Below, in pieces: positions 36,417-43,736 of a stretch of DNA of 64,000 bases. The position numbers and the translations under genes are program-made. The stretch lies in NCBI RefSeq assembly GCF_007829875.1, contig NZ_VIWV01000001.1, positions 868,001-932,000 on the forward strand. The letters run 5' to 3'. The notes beneath the pieces were generated by a model. It was not told the DNA's origin. It made no database searches and was given only the letters and a program-made list of their open reading frames with translations. Each line of letters begins with the position of its first letter. The stretch's first letter is position 1. The DNA comes from Streptomyces capillispiralis. Lineage in GTDB: Bacteria; Actinomycetota; Actinomycetes; Streptomycetales; Streptomycetaceae.

Positions 36417-36475
36417 ACCTCGCTTCCGGGATCGCGGCGCGGGTGTCGGCCCCCGCGGCTTCGCCTACCCGGCGA

Positions 36476-36504
36476 ACGTTAAGCAGCACATCGGACGACA
36501 TCAA
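36476..36504 (-). promoter_or_regulatory. Promoter of the LpqY-SugABC-like operon
   Basis: Read leftward, TTGATG (36504-36499) and TAACGT (36481-36476) are separated by exactly 17 bases, a good match to a Streptomyces HrdB promoter. Transcription would start near 36468, about 50 bases before the lipoprotein start. ACATC occurs three times as a direct repeat over the -35 region and spacer (36488-36511), a possible regulator site. Confidence 0.6.
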
Positions 36505-36611
36505 GGACATCTGTGATGATTCACCCATAACGCCCGCCGAGTGGGTGGCGACCGTGGTCCCGTCGGGGAGCGCGTGGGAGGTGTCCGGCGCGCCCGCGGC
36601 CCCGGCACCCC

Positions 36612-38393
36612 CTAGGAGTCGGGGCGCCGCAGTTGCTGGGACATGACGAACCTGACGTTCCGCAGCCGTGCCTCGGTGTTCGTGTGCGCGGCCCTGACCG
36701 CCAGTCCCCCGCCGCCCGCCGCCTTCTCCTGCCCCGGGTGCGGCTGCGGGAACGGCGGCACGCCCCCAGGCGTGGGTGCGGGACCGTACGGGGGCGCGCC
36801 CGGCACCGCCGCCGCGCGGGCCTCCGTCATGAGGACGTCCTCCAGTGCCTCACCGAACCCGAGTCCCACGGCGTACGCGTCGGCACGGAACTCGGCGCGC
36901 CGGTGCAGCCAGGCGATGACCAGCGGGCCGACGGCCACCGGCAGCACGAGCCACCACATCCCCTCGAAGAAGGTCATCGCGAAGAGGAACTGGACGATCA
37001 TCAGCGACAGACAGCCCCCGCAGGCGATGCCGGCCCAGTGCTTCGTGCGGAACAGGAGGAACAGCAGGGCGAGGATCGCCCGTCCGGCGGCCCGCGCGGG
37101 CAGGGCGTACCAGTCGGCCAGCATCGCCGCCCAGGTGTGACCGCCCACGTGGTGGCCGAGTTCGTGCGCGAGCACCGCCCCGAGACGGGAGTTGGGCAGC
37201 CGCTCCATGGCGTGCCGGGTGACGGCGACGATGTGTCCTGCGGCGGCCGTCGCGTTCAGCTCGGTCCGCTCCTGGATCCAGAGCTCGTACGTCCCCCTGT
37301 CCACCCCGGCCCGCCGGGTCACCTGCTCCCACACCACGTCCAGCCGCTGAGCCTCCTCGGGGGTGGGAACGCGCATCCCGAACAGATGCCGGGCGATGGC
37401 CGATTCGACGCCCCGGTGGAAGACGAGAGGCCCGGAGAGCAGCCATGCCAGCGAGACGACCAGGGCGAGGAGGGGACTGATCAGGCCGGACACGACGGCG
37501 ACCACGGCCAGACTGATCAGCCCGAGGGGCACGGTCACCAGCAGGTGCGACAGCGCGGCGCCGTCGATGCCCCGCTGCACGGCCTTGACCACCCTGCGGC
37601 CCTGATCCAGCGCCAGGTCGTCGTGGTCGACGACGGCTCCGGGCACCGGTGCCGGAAACTCGGGACGGGAGGTGGCCGGCGCCGCGTACGCCGTGGGCGG
37701 CGCGGGCGGCGCGGGCGGCGTGGGTGGCGTGGGTGGCGCGTACGCCGTGGGCGGCGCGGGCGGCGCCTGGGGCGCGCCGTCGCCCGTCCGCGGCGGAGGC
37801 ACCGCCCCGAGGGGGTGCGCGGGCGGCGTCCCCTCACCCGGTGACGCGCTCGGCGCGCCCGCTGCGTATCCGGGCCGGTCCCGGTCCGCGGACCCTGATG
37901 CCGCATCACCCGGGTACGCGGGCGGGGGCATCTCCGTCGGGTACGGGGGCGGGGGAAGCTCACCCGGATACGCGGGCGGCGCACCCCCGGAGTCCGTGGG
38001 CGCTGCCCCTCCGGGATACGCCTGGGGTACCCCGCCGCCCTGGTGCGCGGACGGCATCCGGCCCGGGTAAGGGGGCGCCGGGATCTGGCCCTGGCCCGGG
38101 TAGGCCGGAGGCATCCCGCCACCCTGGTGCGCGGACGCCGTCCGGTCCGGGTGGGAGGGCGCGTTCTCCCCCGGGTACGCGGGCGGTGCCTGTCCCGGTA
38201 AGGCGGAAGGGATCGCCTCCGGGTAGGTCGGCGGGACGTCCCCGGGATACGCGGGTGGCGCCGCCCGTACCGCACGCGGCGGGGACGGTACCGGGTCGCC
38301 CGGATACGGCGGAGGGACCTCCTCCCCCGGATACGGCGGGGGGACCTCCTCTCCCGGGTACGGCGGAGGGGGAACGTCCTCGTGGTCGGACAT
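36612..38393 (-). CDS. Membrane M48-family metalloprotease with N-terminal PPPYPG repeats
   Basis: A 593-residue protein. Residues 1-250 are low complexity, rich in Pro, Tyr, Gly and Ala, beginning with three PPPYPG repeats. Then come two hydrophobic segments (about 281-325), the zinc motif HELGH (410-414), two more hydrophobic segments (about 436-490) and the third zinc ligand in EFRADAYAVG (Glu501). This is the layout of HtpX/Ste24-like M48 proteases, whose active site faces the cytoplasm. Membership in the upstream operon is suggested by the 91-base gap and shared strand. A role as protease of the cyclase/PycTM-like cluster is inference; general membrane quality control is the alternative. 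Confidence 0.82.
   Translation of the reverse strand: MSDHEDVPPPPYPGEEVPPPYPGEEVPPPYPGDPVPSPPRAVRAAPPAYPGDVPPTYPEAIPSALPGQAPPAYPGENAPSHPDRTASAHQGGGMPPAYPGQGQIPAPPYPGRMPSAHQGGGVPQAYPGGAAPTDSGGAPPAYPGELPPPPYPTEMPPPAYPGDAASGSADRDRPGYAAGAPSASPGEGTPPAHPLGAVPPPRTGDGAPQAPPAPPTAYAPPTPPTPPAPPAPPTAYAAPATSRPEFPAPVPGAVVDHDDLALDQGRRVVKAVQRGIDGAALSHLLVTVPLGLISLAVVAVVSGLISPLLALVVSLAWLLSGPLVFHRGVESAIARHLFGMRVPTPEEAQRLDVVWEQVTRRAGVDRGTYELWIQERTELNATAAAGHIVAVTRHAMERLPNSRLGAVLAHELGHHVGGHTWAAMLADWYALPARAAGRAILALLFLLFRTKHWAGIACGGCLSLMIVQFLFAMTFFEGMWWLVLPVAVGPLVIAWLHRRAEFRADAYAVGLGFGEALEDVLMTEARAAAVPGAPPYGPAPTPGGVPPFPQPHPGQEKAAGGGGLAVRAAHTNTEARLRNVRFVMSQQLRRPDS
38299..38379 (-). repeat. Three tandem 27-base repeats encoding PPPYPGEEV
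   Basis: Units 38299-38325, 38326-38352 and 38353-38379 share the core CCCGG(A/G)TACGGCGG and encode nine residues each at the N terminus of the M48 protein. The in-frame tandem arrangement suggests expansion and contraction by slippage. Confidence 0.85.
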
Positions 38394-38484
38394 GACGATG
38401 TGTCTCCTGACGGTCTTCTCGTGTGATTCGTCGGGCCGGTCACTGCGGCCCGGCCCGCCCCGGGGCCCGTCCGCCGGACAGGCC

Positions 38485-39060
38485 CTAGCCGACGAGCAGC
38501 GCGCCGGGCAGCAGCACCAGCGCCACCGTGAACCCGGCCATGCCCGTCCTCAGCCAGCCGTACTTGAGCGAGACGATCCGGCTGTTCTCCGTGAGCGAGG
38601 CGAGGACGGCGGCCCTCGGGGCCCGGTCGGTCTCCCGCAGCGCCTCCTCCAGGGCCTCCCGGCCCCGGCGGGCGGCGCCGCGTATGTCCGCGAAGTGGGT
38701 GAGGGGCGAGCCCGGCTGCCACTCGACCGTCCGGTAGCGGGGTACGACGGCCATGAGCAGGGCGACCAGCGAGACGAGGAAGCAGACGACTCCGGTCCAC
38801 CACATCGTCTGGCCGAGCGCCGAGAGGTCGGAGGAACGCCATCCGCGGGCGGTGAGCACGCCGACCAGCGCGGCCGTGGTCATGCCCTGGGCGGCCACCA
38901 GGACCGACCCCTTGGTGTCGGCGCGAGCGGCCTCCTGGCGCAGTTCGCCCAGGAGCCGCTCCGCCGTACGCTGCGCCTGCGCCCGCACCTGCGGGTCGGT
39001 CCGCGCGGGGTCCGGTGCCGGGTCCGGACCGGTTCCGGGAGCGGGAGCGGCGGCGGTCAT
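38485..39060 (-). CDS. PycTM-like (Pycsar effector family) membrane protein
   Basis: A 191-residue protein with a Pro-rich cytoplasmic N terminus, then the ADTKGS motif (residues 47-52) leading into a first membrane helix (about 52-71), a second helix (86-107), a PGSPLTHFADI segment (116-126), an amphipathic region, and NSRIVSLKYGWLRTG before a last helix (172-190). The A-D-T-K-(A/G)-S motif, the FADI segment and the late K-Y before the final helix are what I know from the PycTM/DUF5706 family, whose E. coli member damages the membrane when Pycsar makes cUMP or cCMP. The ATG overlaps the SPFH-like stop (ATGA). The family call is by eye; an ordinary membrane role is possible. Confidence 0.66.
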   Translation of the reverse strand: MTAAAPAPGTGPDPAPDPARTDPQVRAQAQRTAERLLGELRQEAARADTKGSVLVAAQGMTTAALVGVLTARGWRSSDLSALGQTMWWTGVVCFLVSLVALLMAVVPRYRTVEWQPGSPLTHFADIRGAARRGREALEEALRETDRAPRAAVLASLTENSRIVSLKYGWLRTGMAGFTVALVLLPGALLVG

Positions 39061-40289
39061 CGCGGCGGCTGCGGCGGCGGGTAGCCGAAGACCGGTCCGT
39101 CCTCCGGCTCGGGCGTCGGCGTGTCCCCGGGGCCGGCCCCGGGCTCCGGCGGTGTGCCGTCCTCGTACGTCACCGGCGGCTCCGGATGGGTGCCGGGCGC
39201 CCGGCCCTGCGCCGGATCCGGGGGGACGGGTGCCGCGGGCAGCGGCTGGGCCGCGCCCTGGGACAGCTTCGTGCTGAGGACCTCCTTGATGACGTTGGCC
39301 GCGAGCCGGCGGGGCTCGTCCATCTGGTGTTCCTCGAGGCCCCCGGGGCCGCCGCCGAGCGCCTGGAGCGCGACCGTGAGCTGGTTCTGCATGGTCAGCA
39401 GCTGGTCCTGGCGCAGGTTCTCCATCACCAGGCGGGCGTCCTCCGGGTGCCGGGCGAGCTGGAAGGCCATGGCGGCCGGGCCCCCGCGCTCCAGCCAGTA
39501 GGCGTAGTACTCGATCTTCTTGGCCTCGATCTCCTGGAGCTCCAGCTCCTGACGGCCGCGGGCGAGACCGCGCTGGTGGTCGAGCTCCTGCTGCTGGAAC
39601 TCGATGCGGTGCCGCTGCTCCCCCTGCGCCAGGGCACGCTCCGTCTCGAGCTGGTCCTCCCGCATGAGCAGGGCGTGCCGGGGTTCGAGGGTCTGGCGCG
39701 CGAAGGCGATCTCGCGCAGCTGACGCTCCTGTTCGAGGGCCGCCTCGTCCCGCCGGATCTGCAGGGCGCACCGGACGTCGAGACCGGCCGCCACGCCCAG
39801 GTGGCCGCAGGCATCCAGGGCCTTGCGGGCGTGGAGTTCGGCCTCCGCGCTGTCCTCCATCGCGTAGCCGCGCAGCACCGGGCGTACGGCCTGCTCGACG
39901 AGGCGCTGCACCATGGCGGGCACGTTGCGCTCGCCGCTCGCGACGAAGGCGGCCGGGTCGCGGACCTGCCAGGCGCAGTTCAGCGCCACGTCGAAGAGGA
40001 AGGCGTCGTTCTGGCTGGTCAGGGCCAGGACGGTGGTGGTCTCGTGCCACCCCATGTCCACCTCGTAGACGCTGGTCCAGCGCCGGGTGGCCAGTTCGGT
40101 GCGGCTCGGCCGGCTCGGCGGGAGGAAGGTGTCGAGGCCGCCCTGCGCCGTGGTGAACACGAGGGCGTGGTCGATGCGTGTGGCACGCAGCGGCTTGAAG
40201 CGGGACAGCTCCTGGATCGTGACCACCGGGTCGACGAGTACGGAGTGGCGGTTGGCGTCCTGCTGCCACTGGGGCGGCTGGCTCATCAT
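39057..40289 (-). CDS. SPFH/band-7-like coiled-coil protein
   Basis: A 410-residue soluble protein. Residues 25-175 read like an SPFH (stomatin/flotillin) domain: YEVDMGWHETTTVLALTSQN, FDVALNCAWQVRDPAAF and VPAMVQRLVEQAVRPVLRGY. Residues about 195-285 form a highly charged Glu/Gln/Arg coiled coil; the tail is Pro-rich and disordered. There is no N-terminal membrane hairpin, so it would need a partner to reach the membrane. It starts 67 bases after the P-loop/HEAT gene stop (AAGGAG ribosome site) and overlaps the PycTM-like gene. SPFH proteins scaffold membrane microdomains and proteases, which fits its two membrane neighbours; that link is inferred. Confidence 0.62.
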   Translation of the reverse strand: MMSQPPQWQQDANRHSVLVDPVVTIQELSRFKPLRATRIDHALVFTTAQGGLDTFLPPSRPSRTELATRRWTSVYEVDMGWHETTTVLALTSQNDAFLFDVALNCAWQVRDPAAFVASGERNVPAMVQRLVEQAVRPVLRGYAMEDSAEAELHARKALDACGHLGVAAGLDVRCALQIRRDEAALEQERQLREIAFARQTLEPRHALLMREDQLETERALAQGEQRHRIEFQQQELDHQRGLARGRQELELQEIEAKKIEYYAYWLERGGPAAMAFQLARHPEDARLVMENLRQDQLLTMQNQLTVALQALGGGPGGLEEHQMDEPRRLAANVIKEVLSTKLSQGAAQPLPAAPVPPDPAQGRAPGTHPEPPVTYEDGTPPEPGAGPGDTPTPEPEDGPVFGYPPPQPPR

Positions 40290-40356
40290 CGTGACGGTGC
40301 TCCTTCGCAACGTTCGGACGTCGTACCCGAGGCATGGGTGCCGGGGGTGGCCGCAC

Positions 40357-42699
40357 TCACCGGGAGGGTGTCGCGGCGGCGGTGGTGCGGGCGTCCGCGT
40401 GCGGCGCGGACACCAGGGCGTGCAGCCGGAGGGCCACGGCGGGCGGTGCGGAGCCGGCCTCGCCGCCCAGGTTCTCCAGGAGGTAGGCGAGTCGCCGGTG
40501 GTCCTCGGTGGAGACCGTGAGGAGGTCCATCAGTTCGGCGAGCGCGGTCTCGGCCCCCGGGTCGTCCTCGGCGGCGCGGACCCATTGGCGCATGGTGGCG
40601 AGTGCGGAGGCGGAGCACACCGGGTCGTTGAGGACGCGGCGCCACAGCGCGGCGAGGGAGTGCCGCAGCACCGCTCCGTCCGTCCCCTGCCGGGGGTCGG
40701 CCCGGGCGAACAGGTCGAGCAGCAGGGGGCGTCCGGTGCCCGCGGGCCCGTCCGTGGGTCCGCAGGCGTGGACCATGGTCCGGAGGACGAAGTCCCTGGT
40801 GGCGCCCTGGGCGAGGCGCGGCAGGGCCTCCCACGGTCCGGCGACGGCGTCCCAGTCGTCGCGGGCGGCCGCCTCCTGCCCGGCGGCGAGCAGCAGGGCC
40901 GCGGCCGACTGGGCGAGGTCGTCGCGCTCTTCCGCCCAGCCGCGGGCGGGTCCGCCCCGGGCCTCCATGCCGCGGACGGCCTCGGTGAGCGCGGTGAGCG
41001 CCTCCTGGGGGAAGGCGTCCCCCACCAGGGCGTAGCAGCGGACGGCGGTCCAGCGCAGGCGGTGGTCCGGGGAGGTGCACCACTGCGCGAGGATGCGGGA
41101 CACGTGCGGAGCGCCCAGGTGGTGGGCGAGGGCCAGCGCGTTGGCGGCGGCGAGCCGGCCGCGCAGCCGGCGGTCGGCCGCCCAGGAGCGGATGAGCAGG
41201 GCCATGGCCGACGGCAGGTCGGCCGCGGCCATGACGGCGGCGGTGGCGGCGGCGCGGGTACGGACCACGGGCCGCGGGTCGGCGGCGAGGTGCCGCAGCC
41301 AGGCCACGAGCGCGGGACGGGCGGACGGGTGGCCGGTCCAGACCTCGCGCAGCAGGGTGATGGCGGTGAGCCGGTCCCTGAACTGCACCTTCGTCTGGAG
41401 CACCGGGCCCCAGTCGGTGTCCTCCGGCTCCTGGTAGCGGTCGGCGAGCGCCCGCTCCACCCGTTGGGCGCTGGAGGTGCCGAAGACGGGGATCCGGGCC
41501 GGCTCCCCCGGGTTCTCGATGCGCTGGAGGAGGCCGAAGAGGACGTCGCTCAGTTCCGCGGTGAGGGGGTAGGGGGCCTCGTCGAAGGTGGCGAGGGCGA
41601 TGAGGAAGGCCTTGTCGTGCAGGGTGTGGTCCGCGCTGTCGAACCACTCCCGGACCTGCCGTTCGGCGGCGAAGTGGCCGAACGCCCCGAGGTCGGCCAG
41701 GGACACCGTGCCCCGGGCGTAGCCGGCGACGCGTTCGGCGAAGCGGGCGGTGTCGGCGACCGGCCGGTGGTGGGCGAGGACGGACCGTACCTCGTCGAGG
41801 GCGAGCAGGGCGTCCACGCCGTGCCCGCCGAGGTCCTCGTGCCGGAGGTGTCCGGCCAGCAGCGCGGCCGGTGCCGGTGGCCGCCAGGCGACGGGCGCCA
41901 CGCCGCCGTGGACGACGGGGTGGGGGCCGACGACGAGGACGAGGTGGCTGTCGGTCGCGTGGAGCCGCTCGCTGAGGGCACGGATGTGGTGCTCGCGCAG
42001 GGGGCGTTCGGCGCTGGTGACGAAGTCGGCGACGAGATGGCCGCAGCCCTCGCGCAACTCCCCGGCCAGCCGTCCGGGCGGGAGCGCCGGGTCGAGGGCC
42101 CGGTAGGAGCGCGCGCCGGCCGCGCGGAGCAGCATGAGGGCCGCGGCGCCGCGGCCGGTGGTGGCGGGTCCGGAGAGCACGGCCACACGGTGTTCCCTGA
42201 GTCCGGCGAGGGCCAGGGCGAACGGGCTGCCGGGCTCCCACGGTTCGTCGCCTTCCCGGGCGTCGCCCGGGGCGGTGCCGTCGTCCTCGTCGTCGGCGGC
42301 GTCCCGGGGCGGGTAGACGAAGGTGCGTGCCAGGGCCTCGACTTCGGTGCGCGGGATCTCTCCGGACCGTTCCTCGGTGTCGGCGCCGAGGTGGTACTCG
42401 ACCTTGCTGCCGCCGAGGATGACGTCGCCCGTGACGTGGCCGCCGCTGACACCGTGCTGGTCGCCGCCGACGAGGGAGCCGCCGATCCGGGCGGAGTGTC
42501 CGAGCATGATGCCGGGGCTGTGCCGGTAGAGGTCCCGGCGGGAGTCCCAGGCGTGTTCCGTCTCGTCCCCGGTGTCCGTCGCCTCCTCGGCGCCGGTGGG
42601 GTCACCGGCTGCGTCCGGCGTGTCCGGGTCGGTCCCGGACCGCTCCGGGCGCGGGTCGCGGGCGTCCTGGCCGGCTTCGTGCTCGTGGGGTGCGTTCAC
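40357..42699 (-). CDS. Large P-loop (degenerate STAND-like) / HEAT-like protein with shared Gly-rich module
   Basis: A 780-residue protein I cannot name. Residues 1-60 are acidic and disordered. Residues 74-97 carry a Gly-rich module, including SLVGGDQHGVSGGHVTGD, almost identical to one at the end of the cyclase-like protein. Then comes a P-loop-like region with GPATTGRG (177-184), where the Walker A Lys is Arg, and hydrophobic strands HLVADFV and HLVLVVG but no clear Walker B acid. From about 435 to 620 there are repeated helical pairs resembling HEAT repeats (WLRHLAADPRPVVRTRAAA; RSWAADRRLRGRLAAANAL). This resembles STAND-type sensors. GTG start overlaps the cyclase stop (GTGA). Confidence 0.6.
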   Translation of the reverse strand: MNAPHEHEAGQDARDPRPERSGTDPDTPDAAGDPTGAEEATDTGDETEHAWDSRRDLYRHSPGIMLGHSARIGGSLVGGDQHGVSGGHVTGDVILGGSKVEYHLGADTEERSGEIPRTEVEALARTFVYPPRDAADDEDDGTAPGDAREGDEPWEPGSPFALALAGLREHRVAVLSGPATTGRGAAALMLLRAAGARSYRALDPALPPGRLAGELREGCGHLVADFVTSAERPLREHHIRALSERLHATDSHLVLVVGPHPVVHGGVAPVAWRPPAPAALLAGHLRHEDLGGHGVDALLALDEVRSVLAHHRPVADTARFAERVAGYARGTVSLADLGAFGHFAAERQVREWFDSADHTLHDKAFLIALATFDEAPYPLTAELSDVLFGLLQRIENPGEPARIPVFGTSSAQRVERALADRYQEPEDTDWGPVLQTKVQFRDRLTAITLLREVWTGHPSARPALVAWLRHLAADPRPVVRTRAAATAAVMAAADLPSAMALLIRSWAADRRLRGRLAAANALALAHHLGAPHVSRILAQWCTSPDHRLRWTAVRCYALVGDAFPQEALTALTEAVRGMEARGGPARGWAEERDDLAQSAAALLLAAGQEAAARDDWDAVAGPWEALPRLAQGATRDFVLRTMVHACGPTDGPAGTGRPLLLDLFARADPRQGTDGAVLRHSLAALWRRVLNDPVCSASALATMRQWVRAAEDDPGAETALAELMDLLTVSTEDHRRLAYLLENLGGEAGSAPPAVALRLHALVSAPHADARTTAAATPSR
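42409..42480 (-). repeat. 72-base repeat, copy A (P-loop/HEAT gene)
   Basis: Matches copy B at 42738-42809 in 66 of 72 bases, in the same orientation. It encodes the Gly-rich module near the N terminus of the P-loop/HEAT protein. Only one residue differs between the two encoded 24-residue segments (Ile versus Val). Confidence 0.92.
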
Positions 42700-43583
42700 C
42701 GCCGGCTCCCGTCCGTGGTGTCGTCCTCGGTGCGGGTGCCGCCGAGCACGACGTCACCGGTGACGTGGCCGCCGCTCACGCCGTGCTGGTCGCCGCCGAC
42801 GAGGGAGCCGTGGATCACGGGCGCGCCGTGGAAGTGGAAGACGGCTCCGGGCGGCCGCTCAGCGGGGGCGGCGGGAGGCGTCCGGCCCGCGGCAGGGGCC
42901 CCGGCCGGCTCGGCGGCCCGCGCGGGTGCGGCCTGCGCGGGTGCGGCCTCGGGTGCCGCGGCCGGTGCGCTGCCGCGGGCGGTCGGCGGCCGGTGCGTCG
43001 AGGCGCCCTGGTGGATCCAGGCGGGCAGCGTGCCGTCCTTCACGGTGACGTCGGTGTGCCGGAAGAGTTCCGGCCGGACCCCCCGGTGGCCGTGCCGGAC
43101 CACGCCCTCGTACACCGGTGCGCTCACCGCGAGGACGCAGTGCTCGTCACGGCGTGCCGCGAGGGCGGACCGCAGGACGTCGGCGTCGAGCAGCCGGCAG
43201 GCCTGGTTGAGGTCGTGTCCGACGAGTCCCCCGGTGGTCCCGGCGTGCGGGTCGTGGGCCACCTCGCCGACGGCGAGGACGATCCTGAGCCGCATCTGGG
43301 CGCTGTCGGAGGCGAGCAGGTTGTGCTCGTGGAGGAGTTCGGGGGTGGTGGTGACCAGGGTCCGCAGCAGCACCGTCTTGGCCACGTCCCCGCTGAGCAG
43401 CACGATCAGGCCGTCACCGCGGTCTTCGCGGTACTGCTGGGTGGCCTCGACGCCGGCGGCCTCGAGTGTCTCGTCCACGATCTTGTTCAGGGAGCGCCGC
43501 AGGACGGCCTGCACCACGTCGTCGCGACGGCTGAACCTCTCGATGTCGAAGAGCAGGATGGTCCGGTTGACAGGCTCGCGCAT
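42696..43583 (-). CDS. Class III nucleotide cyclase-like protein with C-terminal Gly-rich module
   Basis: A 295-residue protein. Residues 8-145 fit the class III cyclase fold: ILLFDIERFS with metal Asp13, YREDRGDGLIVLL with metal Asp57, LRIVLAVGEV, and LVGHDLNQACRLLDA with Asn126 and Arg130 at the canonical spacing of four. The position holding adenine-selecting Lys in adenylyl cyclases looks like Glu53, so ATP specificity is not implied. Residues 195-250 are a Pro/Ala linker; residues 259-282 are the Gly-rich module shared with the next gene. First gene of the operon, ATG at 43583, 153 bases after a Crp/Fnr gene. A Pycsar-type pyrimidine cyclase is a plausible reading. Confidence 0.68.
   Translation of the reverse strand: MREPVNRTILLFDIERFSRRDDVVQAVLRRSLNKIVDETLEAAGVEATQQYREDRGDGLIVLLSGDVAKTVLLRTLVTTTPELLHEHNLLASDSAQMRLRIVLAVGEVAHDPHAGTTGGLVGHDLNQACRLLDADVLRSALAARRDEHCVLAVSAPVYEGVVRHGHRGVRPELFRHTDVTVKDGTLPAWIHQGASTHRPPTARGSAPAAAPEAAPAQAAPARAAEPAGAPAAGRTPPAAPAERPPGAVFHFHGAPVIHGSLVGGDQHGVSGGHVTGDVVLGGTRTEDDTTDGSRR
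42738..42809 (-). repeat. 72-base repeat, copy B (cyclase-like gene)
   Basis: Second copy of the repeat at 42409-42480 (66 of 72 identical), encoding the Gly-rich module at the C terminus of the cyclase-like protein. The centres of the copies are 329 bases apart across the gene junction. Confidence 0.92.
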
Positions 43584-43673
43584 GGCCGCCTTCCGCTGGT
43601 GAAACGGCCCGCTCAGGGCCTGGTGGACTCCAGAAGATGCCAGAGGCGGGGAGTGCGGGGCGACGGAAGTCAG

Positions 43674-43700
43674 CACATTCGGAATGTGACCGCGTGCACA
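43674..43700. promoter_or_regulatory. Overlapping CRP-like site and 15-base dyad upstream of the cyclase operon
   Basis: TGTGA-CCGCGT-GCACA (43685-43700) differs at one position from the CRP consensus TGTGA-N6-TCACA. It overlaps a perfect dyad CACATTC-G-GAATGTG (43674-43688). Both lie between the Crp/Fnr-family gene (stop 43737) and the cyclase-like gene (start 43583), centred about 110 bases before the latter. The adjacent Crp-family protein is the obvious candidate to bind. Confidence 0.5.
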
Positions 43701-43736
43701 GAGTGCGGTCTGGGAGAGCTGGTGCCACGGCCCCGG

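Noticed and set aside
37670..38379. Pro/Ala/Gly/Tyr-rich repeats considered as a CRISPR-like or satellite array
   Set aside because: The repeats are in frame, of irregular unit length outside the three 27-base units, and encode the low-complexity N terminus of the M48 protein.
40087..43602. 1171-residue plus-strand open frame opposite the cyclase/P-loop genes
   Set aside because: It is complementary to two genes with recognisable folds and coupled starts; its translation is Gly/Arg/Val-rich shadow sequence.
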